Under the pieces are notes generated by a model, which was not told the DNA's origin, searched no databases, and saw nothing but the letters and a program-made list of their open reading frames with translations. A stretch of DNA of 64,000 bases from an uncultured Allobosea sp. (lineage in GTDB: Bacteria > Pseudomonadota > Alphaproteobacteria > Rhizobiales > Beijerinckiaceae). Where the stretch lies: positions 40,341 through 104,340 of the forward strand of contig NZ_CAMFJF010000014.1 in the NCBI RefSeq assembly GCF_945956895.1, given 5' to 3'. A program made the position numbers and the translations under genes. Shown here piece by piece: positions 62,288 to 64,000 of this stretch (positions within the stretch are counted from its first letter, which is position 1; each line of letters opens with the position of its first letter).

Positions 62288-62608
62288 TTACTGGGGAGGC
62301 TGGCCCCTATCGCGCCAGTGTTTACGTGGCGCCGCTTTCGGGGCGCTCGACGGAAACAGCGCCCAGCGCCAGATGAAGGTCGGATAGGCGACGGTGGCGC
62401 CGTTCTCAACGGGAGCGATGCCGGCCTGCTCCGCCCAATGGGCCGCGTCGGCCATCTCATCCGCGAAGGCGTCGGCGGTCGCCGGGGCTAGGGCCAGCGT
62501 CGCCGGTGCCTCGCGTAGCAAGAAAGTCCAGAGCGTATCGTGACCGTCCTTCGGGGAGGGCCAAATGAGATCAAGAGAGATTCCAGGGACAAAAAGTGTG
62601 GCGGCCAT
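62288..62608 (-). CDS. Unknown protein of the mobile element (106 aa)
   Basis: A 106-residue protein with a good ribosome binding site (AAGGAAG before the ATG). It reads MAATLFVPGISLDLIWPSPK, followed by DGHDTLWTFLLREAPAT, an alanine-rich helix, and VENGATVAYPTFIWRWALFP at the end. No family is recognised and there is no signal peptide or membrane helix. It is between the integrase and RNase HI genes on the same strand, so it is probably an element-specific early protein. Confidence 0.65.
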   Translation of the reverse strand: MAATLFVPGISLDLIWPSPKDGHDTLWTFLLREAPATLALAPATADAFADEMADAAHWAEQAGIAPVENGATVAYPTFIWRWALFPSSAPKAAPRKHWRDRGQPPQ

Positions 62609-62695
62609 GATAGCTTCCTTGCGCTAATTATTGCCAAGAGGAAGGTATCTTTACCCGTCGCCAGGGTGGGGGGCGGATAGATTACAGGTCAAGTC

Positions 62696-63946
62696 TTAAG
62701 ACGTGGCGGATTTTGTCTTGTAGGCGGGAATTCTGCTAATCACACCTGACATCATCGCCTTGGGTGTCACGTCACCATACCCTTCGCCCGCCGTCCTGGC
62801 CGCATGGCCTTGGATGGCGTCCACGATCCGGGGATCAAAGCCGCGCTCCCTCGCGATGGTCTTGAAGCGGTGTCGCCATCCGTGGTTGGGCTGCACGGCC
62901 TTATCCGGTACGATTTTCCGCACGGCTGCGGTGATCTTCCCGGCGATCGTGCTGGCCTTCGTTCCCGCCACATGGAACAGCGGCCCGTTTTTGCTGCCCT
63001 TCACGAAGGCCCCGAAACCCTGCTGCATCAAGTGGGGGTGCAGGGGGACAATGCGGAATGCATTCGCCTTGACGCTGCCTGCCTCGGGGGTGATCCGCAA
63101 TGTCGGGGGCTTTGCGCTCAGGTCGATATCCTCTTTCCTGAGTTGGGCGATTTCCGCAACACGGGCGCCGGTATACGCCAAGAGCCACGGCATCCAGCGG
63201 AATGCTGCAACGGTCTGTAAGAGTTCGCGCGGGCCTGCCTTCCGCGAAAGGGCGGTGGACAAGACGGTCTCGGCTTCCGCGTCGGTAAAGCCCCTTTCCC
63301 GCGTGATCGGGGCGCGTGAAGCTGTAACCCGGACCTGTACCCGGTTGCTAGGAATGCGGCCGTTGCTGGCCGCCCATCCAAAGACTGCCTTGAGGGCCGG
63401 CAAGTCCACTTTGGCCACCGTGCTGGTGCTGATGCCGCTGGCGATGCGATGATCTTTCCAGCGAACCACATCGGTCGGCTCGATATCGCGGATGTCGTCC
63501 TTTCCGATCAGTTCCGCGAAAGCGTCAAAGATTGGCTGCCACCGCTTCCGCGCAATGCGTCCCCGGTCCGCTCGCCTTCCGCCGTCCTGCAACTCCGTGA
63601 AGTAGTCCGCGATGACTTGAGATAGGGCAAAGCGGCCCTGCTTCTCATCCCGCGCGGCCGACACCGGCGGGGGCTTCGTTGATGGGCTGGAAAAAGTTGG
63701 GCGCCGGGTTGCATCCGGATCGGGGGAGTAGTCCCCTTCCGCCATGCCGGCGATGCGGCGGGCCGCCTTCACCAAGTCTCGCGCTGTCCATAGTAGCAGT
63801 GCAGCGCGGGTGTCGCTGGCCACCGTCAAGGCATGCTTCGCCAGCACTTGATCCACGAACGGGCCAACACGTCGCTCCAGGGTCGCGATGGTCGATCCAG
63901 AGAGCGCCGCTACGCTCCCGCCGCCTTCCGATGCGAGGGGGATCAT
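62696..63946 (-). CDS. Tyrosine recombinase/integrase of the element
   Basis: A 416-residue phage-type integrase. The catalytic residues are Arg262 (YTGARVAEIAQL), the Arg-His pair in NHGWRHRFK (His355, Arg358), His381 (IQGHAARTAGE) and the nucleophile Tyr390 (GEGYGDV). The N-terminal 100 residues form an extended, low-homology part; a core-binding SAM-like domain follows (QVIADYFTELQDGGRRADRG). An in-frame stop four codons upstream of the ATG fixes the upper limit of the start. It is the last full gene in the window and marks this end of the element. Confidence 0.93.
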   Translation of the reverse strand: MIPLASEGGGSVAALSGSTIATLERRVGPFVDQVLAKHALTVASDTRAALLLWTARDLVKAARRIAGMAEGDYSPDPDATRRPTFSSPSTKPPPVSAARDEKQGRFALSQVIADYFTELQDGGRRADRGRIARKRWQPIFDAFAELIGKDDIRDIEPTDVVRWKDHRIASGISTSTVAKVDLPALKAVFGWAASNGRIPSNRVQVRVTASRAPITRERGFTDAEAETVLSTALSRKAGPRELLQTVAAFRWMPWLLAYTGARVAEIAQLRKEDIDLSAKPPTLRITPEAGSVKANAFRIVPLHPHLMQQGFGAFVKGSKNGPLFHVAGTKASTIAGKITAAVRKIVPDKAVQPNHGWRHRFKTIARERGFDPRIVDAIQGHAARTAGEGYGDVTPKAMMSGVISRIPAYKTKSATS

Positions 63947-63948
63947 TA

Positions 63949-63972
63949 GGCTCAGGACTCATTGATTGAGCC
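63949..63972. promoter_or_regulatory. Inverted repeat just upstream of the integrase gene
   Basis: GGCTCA (63949-63954) and TGAGCC (63967-63972) with 12 bases between, two bases beyond the integrase start. It may be an autoregulatory or recombination arm site. The remaining bases to 64000 show nothing else. Confidence 0.35.
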
Positions 63973-64000
63973 AGAAGATAAAGGTTGCGGCGAAGGCTAT

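Overview
The window is a 64 kb piece of a GC-rich bacterial chromosome. The gene content (GrpE, GlnD, the LptC-LptA-LptB-RpoN-HPF-PtsN order, a short NrnC-type RNase D and many palindromic intergenic repeats) points to an alphaproteobacterium of the Hyphomicrobiales. Bosea or a close relative is my best guess, inferred from family memory and not from a search. No rRNA, tRNA or CRISPR array was seen.

Layout. 1-3.9 kb: the end of a TRIC-type (UPF0126) membrane protein, grpE and glnD, all on the minus strand. 4.1-5.4 kb: a decayed ABC-transporter ATPase and an OsmC-family protein. 5.5-12.1 kb: an accessory sensory region. A NarL-type response regulator faces a hybrid histidine kinase whose start overlaps the stop of a periplasmic ABC_sub_bind-type binding protein. 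Divergent from these are an orphan amino-acid-type binding protein, a GlcG/HbpS-like secreted protein, two small secreted proteins and a PQ-loop membrane protein. 12.1-17 kb: a quinone-oxidoreductase-like MDR enzyme, a CadC-like membrane-anchored regulator, an AT-richer patch with an exported HELVH protein, and an enolase-superfamily enzyme. 17-20.6 kb: a chemoreceptor ending in a CheR-type pentapeptide, and rmuC.

20.7-42.6 kb is mostly housekeeping: def-fmt-truA (formyl-methionine metabolism and tRNA modification), dapE, nrnC, lptC-lptA-lptB (LPS export), rpoN-hpf-ptsN (sigma-54, ribosome hibernation, nitrogen PTS), class I fumarase, an MBL hydrolase, efp facing epmA-epmB (EF-P and its lysylation enzymes), a DsbA-family protein, a TSUP exporter, pyrF and two tandem DUF1330 genes.

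42.9-59.2 kb is metabolic and regulatory: two LuxR-type regulators flank a divergent PfkB kinase/GntR pair. A complete dipeptide-type ABC operon with a fused double ATPase is followed by an M20 peptidase, a DMT exporter, a LysR regulator, an exported ankyrin protein, a cytosine-deaminase-fold enzyme, a CynX-type MFS transporter and a RidA protein.

59.2-64 kb looks like one end of an integrated element: a serine recombinase preceded by a tiny membrane ORF, a ParB-like protein overlapping an RNase HI, an unknown protein and a tyrosine integrase. Its other boundary lies outside the window or was not recognised.

Two families of intergenic palindromic repeats are scattered through the core part. 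The most attractive candidate for an undescribed system is the 5.5-12.1 kb cluster, where a sensor kinase is translationally coupled to a periplasmic binding protein and lies beside a set of secreted small proteins. Its function as one system is inference.
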